A stretch of 64,000 bases of DNA from Lewinellaceae bacterium (GCA_020636435.1 JACJXX010000002.1:4092001-4156000); one strand, 5' to 3'; shown: positions 28,122 through 41,736, counted from the stretch's first letter. Program-made: numbers and translations. The notes: generated from the letters alone by a model not told the origin.

Positions 28122-29894
28122 TCAAAAATCAAAAATCATTAACCACTGAGCCTCCACCTTTCCTTTGTTCCGCACCATCACCCAATACATCCCCGGAACC
28201 CAATCGCCCACGGGTATTTGCAGCGTCGTCGATTGAGCGGTCCCTTCCTGGGCATACATTCTTTGTCCGGACAGGTTAAAAACTTCTACCCTAGCCTTGG
28301 GATCAGGTGTTTCCGTCCATTCGAACATAATAACCTCGCTGGCCAGGGTGGAGTAAACCGTCCAGGATTTATCGCCTTCAAAGAAGGCCGTTTGCACCGG
28401 GCTATACTCGCGCGCCCCGTCGAAATCGTACTGGGCCAGGCGGTAGTAGTTCAGGCCTTTTTCCGGTGCGTTATCCACAAATGCATAATCGTGCTTTTCC
28501 TGGGAAGCGCCGGCGCCGGAAAGCCTGCCGATCTCCTTAAAATGCCGGCCGTCGGCAGAATGTTCGATGGAAAAGTAATCGTTGTTGGTTTCAGTGGCGG
28601 TGGCCCAGGCGAGCTGTACGGTTTTGCCGGCGGAGCGGGCGGTGAAATGGATGAGCTCAACGGGCAGGGCCGAGCTGTTGCTGATAAGGATATTAACATC
28701 AGCCGCAACATTCCCGGTATAAGAAATATTGAAAGTGGAGCCATTTAAAGTGACCGGATCGGTTTCGGTTGGCGAGCTAAACTGTCCGATTATTTCGTTG
28801 GTGGTCGAATGAACGACCAGATATTCCTCGCCGTTCAGAGGGCTGTGCGTTCCGCCAAAGCTTAGGGTTCCGCCGGTTAATGTTGCCGCCCCCTGCACGT
28901 TTATTCTATCGTAGGAGTTGGATGCATTGATCTCGATGTAAAGCGTCACGCCAGACAGGTTGAGGTCATTATCAAAAGTGAGGGTGCCGATGGAAGTGCC
29001 CGGAGAAATAGTAGAGCCGGGTTCAGGAATGAAATCATCCGCTTCGACAGTGCCGTTTCCACCGAAGGTTCCATAATTTCGGAAACGGCCATCCCCATCG
29101 AGGAGTTTGGCGGAGGTGCCTGAAACAGTGACGGTCCCGTGGTTTTCCATCCATACCGAACCAAGATCCATTCCTGTTTTCCCTCCTGATATGGTGAGGG
29201 TGCCATTATTGACGATCAAATATTCATTGCTTCCAGTTGATGTTCTTATTCCGAATTCTCCGGGATTGGTAAGAGAAATGGCGCCGTTATTGGTCAGGCT
29301 TCCTCCTCTCACTCTTATGGCTTCGTCTTTGGTGCCGGCGTTGGAGATGAACACGGAGCCGGTATTAGCGACCGTTACCGAAGTATTGGTCGAAATGAGC
29401 AAACCGCTTCCGTTTGCGTTATCATTATTGAGATAAAGGGCGCCGTGCACGAAAAGGGCGCATGGCCCGCTTCCGGTCAGATAAGGGGTGTACAATGGAT
29501 TGGGGGGCGGTTCCGTTGCCGGCGGATAAGGGTAGGGGCTTACTTCATCCAACCGAATGCTGTTGCTCCCGTTGAGGCCGCCTTCCGTTGTGGATATGCT
29601 GCCGCCGACAGCGACGATCAGCGTGGCGCCGCCGCTGAGCTGTATCGATTCGGTGATGATGGCCGATGAAAGGGTCACCGTTACATTTCCGTCGATCATG
29701 ATGTCGCTATCGTCTACCGGGAGTTCGCCATCTACCTGGGTGTCCATATTCCTCCAGTTTTGCTCATCCTCCCAGTTGTTGCTGTACCCTCCAATCCAGA
29801 CGTAAGTATCCGTGGCCCATGCAGGGGTAAAAAAAAGTGGGTTCAAAAAAAACAGTACCGATAGGGTAGATAGTCGTATAAGCCGGTTTTTCAT
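28122..29894 (-). CDS. T9SS-sorted beta-helix surface protein, paralog 1
   Basis: A 590-residue protein with signal peptide (MKNRLIRLSTLSVLFFLNPL). The mature N-terminus (YVWIGGYSNNWEDEQNWRN) resembles the opening of the small protein at 8417. It leads into a repetitive beta-helix-like stretch (VTVANTGSVFISNAGT, NNGAISLTNPG, NNGTLTISGG) of the adhesin/autotransporter kind. A domain starting LPVELIHFTARSAGKTVQLA and a type IX sorting tail (RVEVFNLSGQRMYAQEGTAQ to WLMIFDF) close the protein. It should be exported by T9SS and attached to the cell surface or released. Its tandem paralog lies immediately upstream on the same strand (55-bp gap). Binding target unknown. Confidence 0.85.
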   Translation of the reverse strand: MKNRLIRLSTLSVLFFLNPLFFTPAWATDTYVWIGGYSNNWEDEQNWRNMDTQVDGELPVDDSDIMIDGNVTVTLSSAIITESIQLSGGATLIVAVGGSISTTEGGLNGSNSIRLDEVSPYPYPPATEPPPNPLYTPYLTGSGPCALFVHGALYLNNDNANGSGLLISTNTSVTVANTGSVFISNAGTKDEAIRVRGGSLTNNGAISLTNPGEFGIRTSTGSNEYLIVNNGTLTISGGKTGMDLGSVWMENHGTVTVSGTSAKLLDGDGRFRNYGTFGGNGTVEADDFIPEPGSTISPGTSIGTLTFDNDLNLSGVTLYIEINASNSYDRINVQGAATLTGGTLSFGGTHSPLNGEEYLVVHSTTNEIIGQFSSPTETDPVTLNGSTFNISYTGNVAADVNILISNSSALPVELIHFTARSAGKTVQLAWATATETNNDYFSIEHSADGRHFKEIGRLSGAGASQEKHDYAFVDNAPEKGLNYYRLAQYDFDGAREYSPVQTAFFEGDKSWTVYSTLASEVIMFEWTETPDPKARVEVFNLSGQRMYAQEGTAQSTTLQIPVGDWVPGMYWVMVRNKGKVEAQWLMIFDF

Positions 29895-29949
29895 GAGATT
29901 TTTTTAATGGTCAATTGGCCCAAAAGCAAAAATCAAACGTCAAAAACCT

Positions 29950-31701
29950 TCACTCCTTCACAAACCGCTGAGTTTCCACCTTCCCATGGCTACGGACGGC
30001 CACCCAATACATTCCCGGCGCCCAATCGGCCACCGGGATCGGCAATGCCGCCGGCTGGGCGGGTGCCTCCTGGCCGAACACCTTTTGGCCGGACAGGTTG
30101 AAAACTTCAACGGCAGCGTTGTTGCCTGCCGGCCCTTCCGGCCATTCGATGAGAACAACCTCACTGGCCAGAGTAGGGCGGATCGTCCAGGAATCGCCGC
30201 CTTTGAAAACGACGGTTTGTATCTGGCTGTACTCATAGGCTCCGTCAAAGTCGTACTGGCCCAGGCGGTAGTAGTTCAGGCCTTTATCAGGTGTGGGGTC
30301 CACGAAAGCATACTCGTGCTTTTCCTGGGAAGTCCCGAAGCCGGAAAGCCTGCCGATCTCCGTGAAATGACGGCCATCGGCGGAATGCTCGACAGAGAAA
30401 TAGTCGTTGTTGGTTTCAGTGGCAGTGCCCCAGGAAAGCTGTACGGCTTTGCCGGCAGGGCGGGCGGTGAAGTAGGTGAGTTCGACGGGCAGGACGGAGC
30501 TGTTGGTCACCAGAATATCAGCATCAGCCGCCATGTTTCCGGTATAGGAAATATTAAAAGTAGCGCTATTCAGCGTAACCGGTTCGGATTCGGTGGGGGA
30601 GCTAAATTTACCGGATATTTGGTTGGTGGTCGAATGGACTACCAAATAATCCTGGCCACTCAGAGGGCTGTAGGTTCCGCCAAAGCTTAAGTTCCCCCCA
30701 TTAAGCGCTGCCGGCCCCTGTACAATAATCCGGTCGTAAGAATTGGAAGCATTGATCTCGATGAAAAGCGTCACGCCGGACAGGTTCAGGCCGTTCTCAA
30801 AAGTCAGGGTGCCGATGGAAGCGCCGGGGGAAATGATGGAACCGGGCTGAGGCTTGAAATCCATATCCGATTCTACCGTGCCGTTTCCGCCGAGCGTTCC
30901 ATAGTTATAGAATTCCCCGTCTCCAGCCAGTATTTTACCGGAAGCGCCCGAAAGGGTAACCGTTCCATAGTTATACATAAACACGGACCCAAGGTTTATT
31001 CCGATTGTGCCTCCCGAGACAGTAAGGGTCCCATTATTGGTGATAATGCTTCCGGAAACCGCGCCGGATGTGGTTATCCCGGCAAGGTTGGGGCTAATGA
31101 TTGAAATGGCCCCGTTATTGACCATGCTGCCTTTTACATTTATGCCTTCATCCACCGCATTGTAAATAGCGATGGACCCGGCATTGCCAACCGTTACGCT
31201 GGTATATTGGGCAATATACAAGCCAACCCCCGGAGCAGCGATATTCGGATCAATAGGGTCGTTGATGACCAGATGGCCATTTACGATCAAAGCACTGGGG
31301 CCGCTGTTCGACCCGTTTATATAAGCGGGGTACCCCGTATTCGGGCTGGTTTGATCTAACCGGATGCCGTGGCTTCCGTTCAGGCCGCCCTCCGTTGTAG
31401 ACAGCGTAGCGCCAACAGCGATGATCAGGGTGGCGCCGCCGCTGATCTGTATGGAGCCGGTAAGGAAATTGGAAGAAAGCGTCACCGTTACATTCCCGTC
31501 GATCATTACATCAGCAATGGCTGTCGGGAGTTGGTTGCCCAGGCCGGAATCCATGTCTACCCAGTTTTGTGGGTCCTCCCAATTGTTGCTAAACCCTCCA
31601 ATCCAAAGAAAAGTGGGGGAATTGGCCCACACCCCGGCAAAAAACAGCAGATTCAAAAAAAGGATCGTCGGCAACCTGTACAATAGTAGTCGTCTGTTCA
31701 T
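29950..31701 (-). CDS. T9SS-sorted beta-helix surface protein, paralog 2
   Basis: A 583-residue tandem duplicate of the previous gene with the same order: signal peptide (MNRRLLLYRLPTILFLNLLF), WIGGFSNNWEDPQNW opening, beta-helix-type repeats (VTVGNAGSIAIYNAVDEGIN, NNGTLTVSGG), LPVELTYFTARPAGKAVQLS module and T9SS tail (VEVFNLSGQKVFGQEAPAQP to RFVKE). The C-terminal halves of the two paralogs are closest; the helical repeats differ more, as expected if they vary by surface exposure. Probably co-transcribed with 28122-29894. Confidence 0.85.
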   Translation of the reverse strand: MNRRLLLYRLPTILFLNLLFFAGVWANSPTFLWIGGFSNNWEDPQNWVDMDSGLGNQLPTAIADVMIDGNVTVTLSSNFLTGSIQISGGATLIIAVGATLSTTEGGLNGSHGIRLDQTSPNTGYPAYINGSNSGPSALIVNGHLVINDPIDPNIAAPGVGLYIAQYTSVTVGNAGSIAIYNAVDEGINVKGSMVNNGAISIISPNLAGITTSGAVSGSIITNNGTLTVSGGTIGINLGSVFMYNYGTVTLSGASGKILAGDGEFYNYGTLGGNGTVESDMDFKPQPGSIISPGASIGTLTFENGLNLSGVTLFIEINASNSYDRIIVQGPAALNGGNLSFGGTYSPLSGQDYLVVHSTTNQISGKFSSPTESEPVTLNSATFNISYTGNMAADADILVTNSSVLPVELTYFTARPAGKAVQLSWGTATETNNDYFSVEHSADGRHFTEIGRLSGFGTSQEKHEYAFVDPTPDKGLNYYRLGQYDFDGAYEYSQIQTVVFKGGDSWTIRPTLASEVVLIEWPEGPAGNNAAVEVFNLSGQKVFGQEAPAQPAALPIPVADWAPGMYWVAVRSHGKVETQRFVKE

Positions 31702-32182
31702 GAGAAGCGTATTATGGTCAAAAAAGGCTGTTCAACAACAGCGTCAAGCATTTACTTTACAATAAGGTTTCATCCCATTTGGTTTATCCTTTGGACAGGG
31801 CACAGTCCAGTAGTTCTTTGTTGGTTTCAAAACAGTTGAGCTAGTGTTGCAAGCGTTTTACCGGCCTGATCGGCCCGGCCGCGAAGGGAAAAGACAAAAT
31901 TTAACAGGCAAAACTTCCAAAGTCGCTGACAAACATCTTCAAAAAGCAAAAGTAAAGATTCCCTCCGAAGGGTAAAAGGATTACTCCCATATTTTTTATA
32001 TATGTTAACGTTTTTTAACGTATAAGACTTGCCGAAGGCCTATTTATTCCTACGAAGGCTATGGGCTTAGGTTGCTAAATATCCTGGAAAAGTGCCCGAT
32101 ACCGGCAAAAAGGGCATTGAAAATCAGGGCACGCCCAATCACTCTTCTTTCACAAAAGCCTCAAAAACATTAACTTGCCAAT
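31702..32182. other. Divergent 480-bp intergenic region, no gene seen
   Basis: It separates the T9SS pair on the minus strand from the LVIVD-type gene on the plus strand and so should contain promoters for both directions. It includes a direct TTAACG repeat around 32004-32020 and AT-rich stretches, but no motif I can name with confidence and no convincing ORF. Confidence 0.5.
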
Positions 32183-33628
32183 ATGAAAGCATTGCAGACC
32201 CTCCCAGCTTTATCATGCCTATTCCTGCTTACTGCGGCCCTTTTGGCCCCGTTTCACTCCTTTCCCCAGGCCTGTCTCAACCTTCAGGAAAAGGCGGACA
32301 TCGCCTCCACCTGCTCAACTATTTCGATGACCATGGAGCACGATCAGCAGGGACAGCCCTTTCTTTATGTAGCCAACAAGGAAGCCGGGCTTAGGGTATA
32401 TAACATCTCAAATATCCAATCTCCGGCATTGGTGAAGGAAATAGGAACGGATATGATGGAAGGGTTAGAAGCGATGAACCTCTCCCAGTCCGGAAACTAT
32501 CTATATCTGGCGCTGGGGAATTTCTTTGCAGGCGATCAGAGCCCTGGTTTGGCCATCATCGATGTGGCAGAGCCGGCCAATGCCGGGATTAAAGATGTTT
32601 GGGTGTTTCCAACGCCAACTCAGGGCGCCGGCATAGTGGAGGTAGAAGGCGACTACGCCTACCTTGGAGCAATGGGGCATGGACTGGTTATCCTGGATGT
32701 CTCCGATAAAGAGAATATTGAATTTGTGGCGTCATACACACCGGACATTACCTTCCCCGGCCCCAACCCGGACCCGGCCAAGTACAACGCCCGGGGCATA
32801 GCGGTAAAAGACAATTTTGTATACCTCTGTTACGACGCCGGCGGCATCCGCATCATCGATGTATCGGACAAACAGCAGCCTGTGGAGATCGGCCGTTATT
32901 CCAACCCTGCGCTGAACGCCCGCCCGCGGGCATACAACAATGCCCTCCTTCACGAAAACCTGCTCTACGTTACCTTCGACTATTGCGGCCTGGAAATCCT
33001 CGATGTCTCCAATCCCGAAAACATCGCACCCATTAGCTGGTGGAATCCCTGGAACTGCCAGTCTAACCCCCTGAACTGGTTTTCCAGCCCGGGCCATACC
33101 AATGAGTTGGCCCTGGATGAAGGCTGCGGCCTGCTTTTCCTATCCAGCGGCAAAAGCGACCTGCATATCCTCGACGTCTCCAACCCGGGCCAGCCGGATT
33201 CCTGCGGGCATTTCGGTGGAATAGATAACGGAATCGGCACCTGGGGTGTGGCACGCTATGACGATAAAGTATTCTTTTCCTATATCTGCTCTATCATCCC
33301 TTTTGCCTCCACTTCTACTGGAATAAAGATATTGAGTTATGATGCGCCCTGCGTTTCGGATCTCCCGGAAGCAAAAAGCACCAGATTCAGTATATTTCCC
33401 AATCCGGCAACTTCCACTCTAACTGTCCACTGGCAACAGGGAGCCTTTAAGGCCGGAAAGCTGGACTTGCAGGTGTTCAGCCTGCCCGGACAGCTTATCG
33501 CTCGCCGCCAGCTCCGGAATTCCGACCAAAATTACCAACTCGATGTTAAAGCTTTCCCCACAGGTATTTATTGGCTCACGTTGAGCGACGGGCAGGCTTT
33601 TTCCATTCAGAAAGCAATGGTGGATTGA
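32183..33628 (+). CDS. T9SS-sorted LVIVD-repeat protein
   Basis: A 481-residue protein with signal peptide (MKALQTLPALSCLFLLTAAL). Repeats of the LVIVD type (for example YLGAMGHGLVILDVSDKENI, CYDAGGIRIIDVSDKQQPVE, YCGLEILDVSNPENI, GKSDLHILDVSNPGQPDSCG) fold as a beta-propeller; such proteins are found on bacterial surfaces, and their ligands are mostly unknown. Residues about 400-481 are a type IX sorting domain (TRFSIFPNPATSTLTVHWQQ to SIQKAMVD). It stands alone on the plus strand, 155 bp before the next T9SS gene. Confidence 0.85.
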   Translation: MKALQTLPALSCLFLLTAALLAPFHSFPQACLNLQEKADIASTCSTISMTMEHDQQGQPFLYVANKEAGLRVYNISNIQSPALVKEIGTDMMEGLEAMNLSQSGNYLYLALGNFFAGDQSPGLAIIDVAEPANAGIKDVWVFPTPTQGAGIVEVEGDYAYLGAMGHGLVILDVSDKENIEFVASYTPDITFPGPNPDPAKYNARGIAVKDNFVYLCYDAGGIRIIDVSDKQQPVEIGRYSNPALNARPRAYNNALLHENLLYVTFDYCGLEILDVSNPENIAPISWWNPWNCQSNPLNWFSSPGHTNELALDEGCGLLFLSSGKSDLHILDVSNPGQPDSCGHFGGIDNGIGTWGVARYDDKVFFSYICSIIPFASTSTGIKILSYDAPCVSDLPEAKSTRFSIFPNPATSTLTVHWQQGAFKAGKLDLQVFSLPGQLIARRQLRNSDQNYQLDVKAFPTGIYWLTLSDGQAFSIQKAMVD

Positions 33629-33760
33629 GAGGGTTTAATATTCCGCTTTCATACAGGCTCTATTTTCTTGTTGTCAAATATTGCTCATTCCGGAAATTGT
33701 CTGCTTACTTCCTTTCCGTGTATCTCAAATTTCCCATTTTAGGACGTCAGAAATAATTCA

Positions 33761-33778
33761 TTTTGTTTTAAAACAAAA
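33761..33778. promoter_or_regulatory. Perfect 18-bp AT-rich palindrome just upstream of a start codon
   Basis: TTTTGTTTTAAAACAAAA ends five bases before the ATG at 33784. It could bind a dimeric regulator or simply affect translation; there is no other copy that would test this in the window. Confidence 0.35.
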
Positions 33779-33783
33779 AAGCT

Positions 33784-36312
33784 ATGAAATCAAAGCTCAC
33801 TCTTGCAGCCCTGCTCGCCCTTTTTTTGGCAGCTACCCTGCTTCTCCGGCAGCAGAAGGAGAAACCCGCCCAAGCCGATAAAATATCTGGCGCCTATGAG
33901 GCCCTCAATTTCCTGAGCATGCAGCGCCTCTACCCCTATGGCCGCCTGCCCGAACGCGCCCATTATGCCGCCTGGGAGCGGATGCAACAATCCGTTGCCG
34001 GGAGGAGCGCGCCGACGGCAAGGCCCTGGGAATCCATGGGGCCCCACAATATCGGCGGGCGAACCCTCGCCATTGCTTTCAACCCGCAGAACCCCAACAC
34101 CATGTACCTGGGCTCGGCCAGCGGCGGCTTATGGCGTTCCTACACTGCCGGCGCCGGCACCCTGGCCTGGGAACGGGTAGAGGCCGGCTTCCCCGTCCTG
34201 GCGGTCAGCTCCATCGCCTTCGCGCCAGGCGACTCCAGCGTGATGTACATCGGCACGGGCGAAGTGTACAACTTCAACTATGCCGGCACCGGAGCGGCTT
34301 ACCGCAGCACCCGGGGCAGCTATGGCATCGGCATCCTGAAATCGACGGACGGCGGCCGAAGCTGGGAAAAGAGCCTCGACTGGTCGTACGAACAGCAACA
34401 CGGGGTATGGGCCGTCAAGGTGGCGCCCAGCGACCCCAATATCGTCTATGCCGCCACAACCCAGGGCGTTTTTAAAAGCATGGATGCCGGCGCCGGCTGG
34501 AGCCAGGTGCACAACGTAGTGATGGCTACCGACCTGCTCATCCACCCGGACGACCCGGATTTGGTGGTCGCCGGTTGCGGCAATTTCAGCTCTTCCGGTT
34601 TCGGGCTGTACCGAACTACCGACGGAGGGGAGACCTGGGCCAAGATCACTACTGGCGTCCCTTCGCAATTCAATGGTAAAATCCAGCTGGGCATGGCACC
34701 GGGCAGCCCCAACGTCATCTACGCCAGCTTTGGCAATGGCTTCTCTCAGGCTGACGGCGCCAGCTGGCTCTGCCGTTCTTCGAATTTCGGCTCAAGCTGG
34801 AGCATAAGATCCAATATCGACTATTCTCAGCACCAGGGCTGGTTTTCCCATGATGTTGCAGTAAGCCCTGTTAATTCCAATGAGTTGGCAGTGGTCGGCA
34901 TCAATGTCTGGAAATCCACCAACGGCGGCACCAGCCTGAGCATCACCGCCGGCGGCACTGAGGTGCACGCCGACTGCCACGACGTGGCCTACCATCCTAC
35001 CGACCCCAATGTCGTTTTCGTAGCTACCGACGGCGGCCTGTACCGGTCTGATGACGGCGGCAACCAGTATTTCCCCGTCAACGGCGGCTACCAAACCGTA
35101 CAGTTCTACAATGGTTTTTCCAATTCTGCCCAGGACTCCACCGTTGCCTTCGGCGGCCTGCAGGACAATGGTTCCATCCGCTGGGATGGCGCCGGAAGCC
35201 TTTCCTGGACTCAGGTATTTGGTGGCGACGGCGGTTGGTCGGCTGTCGACCAGAACAACAACAGCCGGGTTTTCGTATCCTGGCAGGGGCTCAACATCCA
35301 GCGCTCCATCAATGGTGGCGATAGTTTCCAGAGTATCCCCCCTCCGGGGAATGAGTTTACGGCGTTTATCGCTCCCTACGTCATTGCCGAAGACAATGCC
35401 GGCATCATCTACGCCGGCAGAGTGAATGTTTACAAATCGGAAGATGCCGGCGACAGCTGGGCAGTTACCGGCGACGGCAACGGGCTGGACGGCAACCCCA
35501 TACTCAGCATGGCTATTTCGCCTCAAAACTCCGATGTGGTGTACGCAGCTACCGCTCCTATTCCAGGTACTTCCACCCATGGCGTATTTGTAACCACCGA
35601 CGGGGGAGCCAATTGGAACAACATCACCACCCCCAACCTGCCCGACCGGTTTCCCATGGATATGACAGTTGACCCCACCAACGAGGCCGTTGCCTACATC
35701 GCTTATTCGGGTTTTGGTTCCGGCCATTTGTATGGCACTACCGACTACGGCGATAGCTGGGAAGACCTGTCCGAAGGCCTGCCCGACGTACCCGCCAACG
35801 CCGTGGTGGTTGACCCGGTATTCCCCGATTTCATATATGTCGGCAATGATCTCGGCGTCTTTGCCTCCACCGACGGCGGCCAGAACTGGCATCTTTTCCA
35901 GGAAGGCCTGCCGGGCGCTACTATGGCCTTCGACCTGGTTATTTCTCCCGCCAACCGGAAATTGAGGGTAGCGACTCACGGCAATGGGGCCTACCAGCGC
36001 GAACTGCTGGACGATCCTTTTCCCAGCGGTACGGAGGAAGCAACAGCCAATGCCCTGGCCCGAAGCGTACGCCTATTTCCCAACCCAATGCAGGAAATGG
36101 CTTCTCTTCGGTACGAATTAGACAAAAAAGGATGGGTAGTTGTACAATTGCTGGATGGCGCCGGGCGAGTGGTGAAGGAGCTGTCCAATGAAGTTCTGCC
36201 TGAAGGCATCCATGAACTGGCTGTTACCCGGCCGGGGCTCAGTGCCGGCATTTACTACGTACGCATCCAGGCAGGAAGGAGCCAGGCCACGAAGAAGTTG
36301 GTGGTGCGGTGA
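33784..36312 (+). CDS. T9SS-sorted BNR/sortilin-type beta-propeller protein
   Basis: An 842-residue protein whose N-terminus (MKSKLTLAALLALFLAATLL) is a signal peptide or anchor. Many Asp-box/BNR units occur (STDGGRSWEKS, TTDGGETWAKI, SDDGGNQYF, TTDGGANWNNI, STDGGQNWHLF), the fold of VPS10/sortilin propellers and sialidases. Such proteins in Bacteroidota are often annotated as glycosyl hydrolase but usually lack catalytic residues, and none can be pointed out here. The end (VRLFPNPMQEMASLRYEL to KKLVVR) is a type IX sorting domain. Probably a secreted or surface protein; ligand unknown. Confidence 0.85.
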   Translation: MKSKLTLAALLALFLAATLLLRQQKEKPAQADKISGAYEALNFLSMQRLYPYGRLPERAHYAAWERMQQSVAGRSAPTARPWESMGPHNIGGRTLAIAFNPQNPNTMYLGSASGGLWRSYTAGAGTLAWERVEAGFPVLAVSSIAFAPGDSSVMYIGTGEVYNFNYAGTGAAYRSTRGSYGIGILKSTDGGRSWEKSLDWSYEQQHGVWAVKVAPSDPNIVYAATTQGVFKSMDAGAGWSQVHNVVMATDLLIHPDDPDLVVAGCGNFSSSGFGLYRTTDGGETWAKITTGVPSQFNGKIQLGMAPGSPNVIYASFGNGFSQADGASWLCRSSNFGSSWSIRSNIDYSQHQGWFSHDVAVSPVNSNELAVVGINVWKSTNGGTSLSITAGGTEVHADCHDVAYHPTDPNVVFVATDGGLYRSDDGGNQYFPVNGGYQTVQFYNGFSNSAQDSTVAFGGLQDNGSIRWDGAGSLSWTQVFGGDGGWSAVDQNNNSRVFVSWQGLNIQRSINGGDSFQSIPPPGNEFTAFIAPYVIAEDNAGIIYAGRVNVYKSEDAGDSWAVTGDGNGLDGNPILSMAISPQNSDVVYAATAPIPGTSTHGVFVTTDGGANWNNITTPNLPDRFPMDMTVDPTNEAVAYIAYSGFGSGHLYGTTDYGDSWEDLSEGLPDVPANAVVVDPVFPDFIYVGNDLGVFASTDGGQNWHLFQEGLPGATMAFDLVISPANRKLRVATHGNGAYQRELLDDPFPSGTEEATANALARSVRLFPNPMQEMASLRYELDKKGWVVVQLLDGAGRVVKELSNEVLPEGIHELAVTRPGLSAGIYYVRIQAGRSQATKKLVVR

Positions 36313-36420
36313 GTTGTTGAGCAATTCTGCTTTGGCGCTTTAAATTTCAGGTAGGCCTGGCAGTCAATGAGTTGCCGAGGGCTGTCGATCCTTGAACTCC
36401 GAACAATTGACCTTCGAACT

Positions 36421-36668
36421 TGTCCAGCCTTAGGCCGGTAGCCGGGGACAGACTTAAATCCCAGATTATCTGTAATTTAAATCTGTCCGAGGCTACCTGT
36501 CTAACATTGGCCACACGGGTCGTTGTCCGTTGCCTGTTGTTCGTTGACCGTTGTTGCAACTTGCTGGCTGCCAAACGCATGGCTGCCCAACGCAACCGAC
36601 AACCGACAACCGACAACCGACAACCGACAACTGGCAACCGACAACTGGCCAACCTTAGAAGGGTAGCC
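36421..36668. repeat. Intergenic repeat with three copies of the 23-bp GGTAGCC motif
   Basis: The non-coding gap between convergent genes holds copies at 36421-36443 (forward), 36491-36513 (inverted) and 36646-36668 (forward) of a motif ending GGTAGCC and beginning TGGCCAA or TGTCCA. The first two form a long imperfect hairpin (GGACAGACTTAAAT with its inverse). Between the last two lie GTTGTCCGTTG-type units facing an AACCGACAACCGAC tandem run, again in inverted orientation. See the findings for the family. Confidence 0.7.
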
Positions 36669-36698
36669 CTGTCCGACGTAACTTCTCCTACCCTGCCC

Positions 36699-39968
<3,270 letters not shown>

Positions 39969-40054
39969 GCGTAAGAAAAGTTAGGGATAGGGCTGCGTTT
40001 AAAATAATGAATGCTCTTTGATTAAAAAAGAAAGCGGGGGTATTTGTTTACAGG

Positions 40055-40412
40055 GAATGGTTGGATGGTTGGTTGGATGGTTGGCTGAGGTTGCCTCGAA
40101 GGCATTGCCAACGGGAGTGTTCAACGTTCTGTGTCCGAAGTTCGAAGTCACGTCATAAAAGCCTGGTTTTCAGGAAAAATTTGAACGCCGAGGCTACCTG
40201 TCTAATGTTGGCCAGCAAAAAGGGGAAAGCCGAGCGGAGTCGAGGCCGAGCGTGTGCGGAAGGCATGGAGTGGCCAATGTTAGACAGGTAGCCAACGCCG
40301 AACACCAAACTTTGAACAGCCCCGTTATATTGTTGAATTGTTGTGCCTCTTCCCGAACAATATCGAAGGCATTGCCAACAATCCAACAATTTAACCATCC
40401 AACAATTTAACC
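40055..40412. repeat. Repeat-filled gap: CCATCCAA satellite and an opposed pair of the 23-bp motif
   Basis: No gene is supported. A GGTTGGATGGTTGG run (40059-40085) and AACAATTTAACCATCC units (40383-40413) bracket an inverted pair of the 23-bp GGTAGCC motif (40192-40214 inverted, 40271-40293 forward). GCCGAACGCC/GGCGTTCAAA-like ends surround the pair. Confidence 0.65.
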
Positions 40413-40434
40413 ATCACCCCCAAAAGCCTTACTC

Positions 40435-41736
40435 CTACCCATTAATCAGGTAATAAGTCGCCACTCCGCCAAAATAGCCCAACAGAGCCAGCCAGCTGAT
40501 GCGTTTGAGGTACCAGAGGAAGTCGATGTGCAGAATGCCCATGATGGCGACGCCGGCAGCAGAGCCGATGATGAGCACGCTGCCGCCGGTGCCGGCGCAA
40601 TAGGCCAGCAGTTCCCAGAAGACCCCATCCTGAGGATAAACGCTGAGCGGGTACATGCCCATGGCGCCGGCCACGAGGGGCACGTTGTCAACGACGGAAG
40701 AAAGCAGGCCGATGAGGACGTTCACGATGTAGATGCTGCCGAAGGTTTTGTCCAGTACGGCGGCCAGTTCTTCCAGGTAACCGGCCGTTTCCAGGGCCGC
40801 TACAGCCAGCAGGATGCCGAGGAAGAAGAGCACGCTGGGCACGTCGATGCGGCGGAGAACTGCCACTACCGTGCGTTTGCTTTGGCGCATCCGGTTGGTG
40901 TTCAGCAGTTCCGTCACCACCCAAAGTACCCCGAGGCCGAGCAGGATGCCCATAAAAGGCGGCAGGTGGGTAAGGGTTTTAAAAACGGGGACAAACAGGA
41001 GCGAGCCGATCCCGAGCACCAGGATGAGGTTTTGCTCAAAGGGCCCCACCAGGTCTTCATCGTCGGGCCCGCCGGATACCTCCGGGCGATTGAGGCGCCC
41101 TTTCAGCATAAAGGAGGCAGCGGCCAGAGGAATGAGCAAGCAGACGACACTGGGCAGGAAAACCTCTTTGACGATATTCAGAGCGGTTACCTGGCCTCCG
41201 ATCCAGAGCATGATGGTAGTGACATCCCCAATGGGGGACCACGCGCCCCCGGCATTGGCGGCAATGACCACCATGCCAGCGAAGAACCAGAGGTCTTCTT
41301 TATCTTTGATCAGCTTGCGCAGCAGGGCTGCCATGACGATGGCGGTAGTCAGGTTGTCCAGCGCTGCCGATAGGAAGAAGGTAAGGAAGCTCAGGGCCCA
41401 AAGCAGGGTTACTTTGTTCGTCGTCTCCACCTTCTCCGTTATGACGCTGAACCCTTCATGGGCATCTATCAGTTCCACGATAGTCATGGCGCCCATGAGG
41501 AAAAACAAAATACTGGCGATGCTGCTGAGGTGCTCCAACAGGGCGTGTTCGGCAAAGTGTTCCTCTCCCGGAGTATAACCGGGAATTTCCAGCCCATGGC
41601 CCATTCCAATGACCAGGAGGGTCCAGCAGGCAACCCCGGTGAGAAGGGCGGAAGCCGATTTGTCGATCTTGATGGGATGTTCCAGGGCAATGAGCAGGTA
41701 CCCAAGAAGGAAAAAGACAGGCATGAGCAGGTACAT
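40435..41736 (-). CDS. nhaD: NhaD-type sodium:proton antiporter
   Basis: A 433-residue inner-membrane protein with 11 or 12 helices. It belongs to the ion transporter superfamily and fits NhaD: LSFLTFFLSAALDNLTTAIV, then IAANAGGAWSPIGDVTTIML and, near the end, SSVVDNVPLVAGAMG with YCAGTGGSVLIIGSAAGVA. These paired D-N-loop motifs form the ion site of such antiporters. It exports Na+ (or Li+) in exchange for protons, useful for a marine or alkaline habitat. A single gene, divergent from 41967, with a TT-rich run shared between them. Confidence 0.9.
   Translation of the reverse strand: MYLLMPVFFLLGYLLIALEHPIKIDKSASALLTGVACWTLLVIGMGHGLEIPGYTPGEEHFAEHALLEHLSSIASILFFLMGAMTIVELIDAHEGFSVITEKVETTNKVTLLWALSFLTFFLSAALDNLTTAIVMAALLRKLIKDKEDLWFFAGMVVIAANAGGAWSPIGDVTTIMLWIGGQVTALNIVKEVFLPSVVCLLIPLAAASFMLKGRLNRPEVSGGPDDEDLVGPFEQNLILVLGIGSLLFVPVFKTLTHLPPFMGILLGLGVLWVVTELLNTNRMRQSKRTVVAVLRRIDVPSVLFFLGILLAVAALETAGYLEELAAVLDKTFGSIYIVNVLIGLLSSVVDNVPLVAGAMGMYPLSVYPQDGVFWELLAYCAGTGGSVLIIGSAAGVAIMGILHIDFLWYLKRISWLALLGYFGGVATYYLING

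Noticed and set aside
33784..36312. Active sialidase or glycosidase
   Set aside because: BNR/Asp-box repeats alone do not show catalysis, and no catalytic residues could be pointed out.
36580..36650. CRISPR-like array of AACCGACAACCGAC units
   Set aside because: The units are short tandem repeats without spacers.
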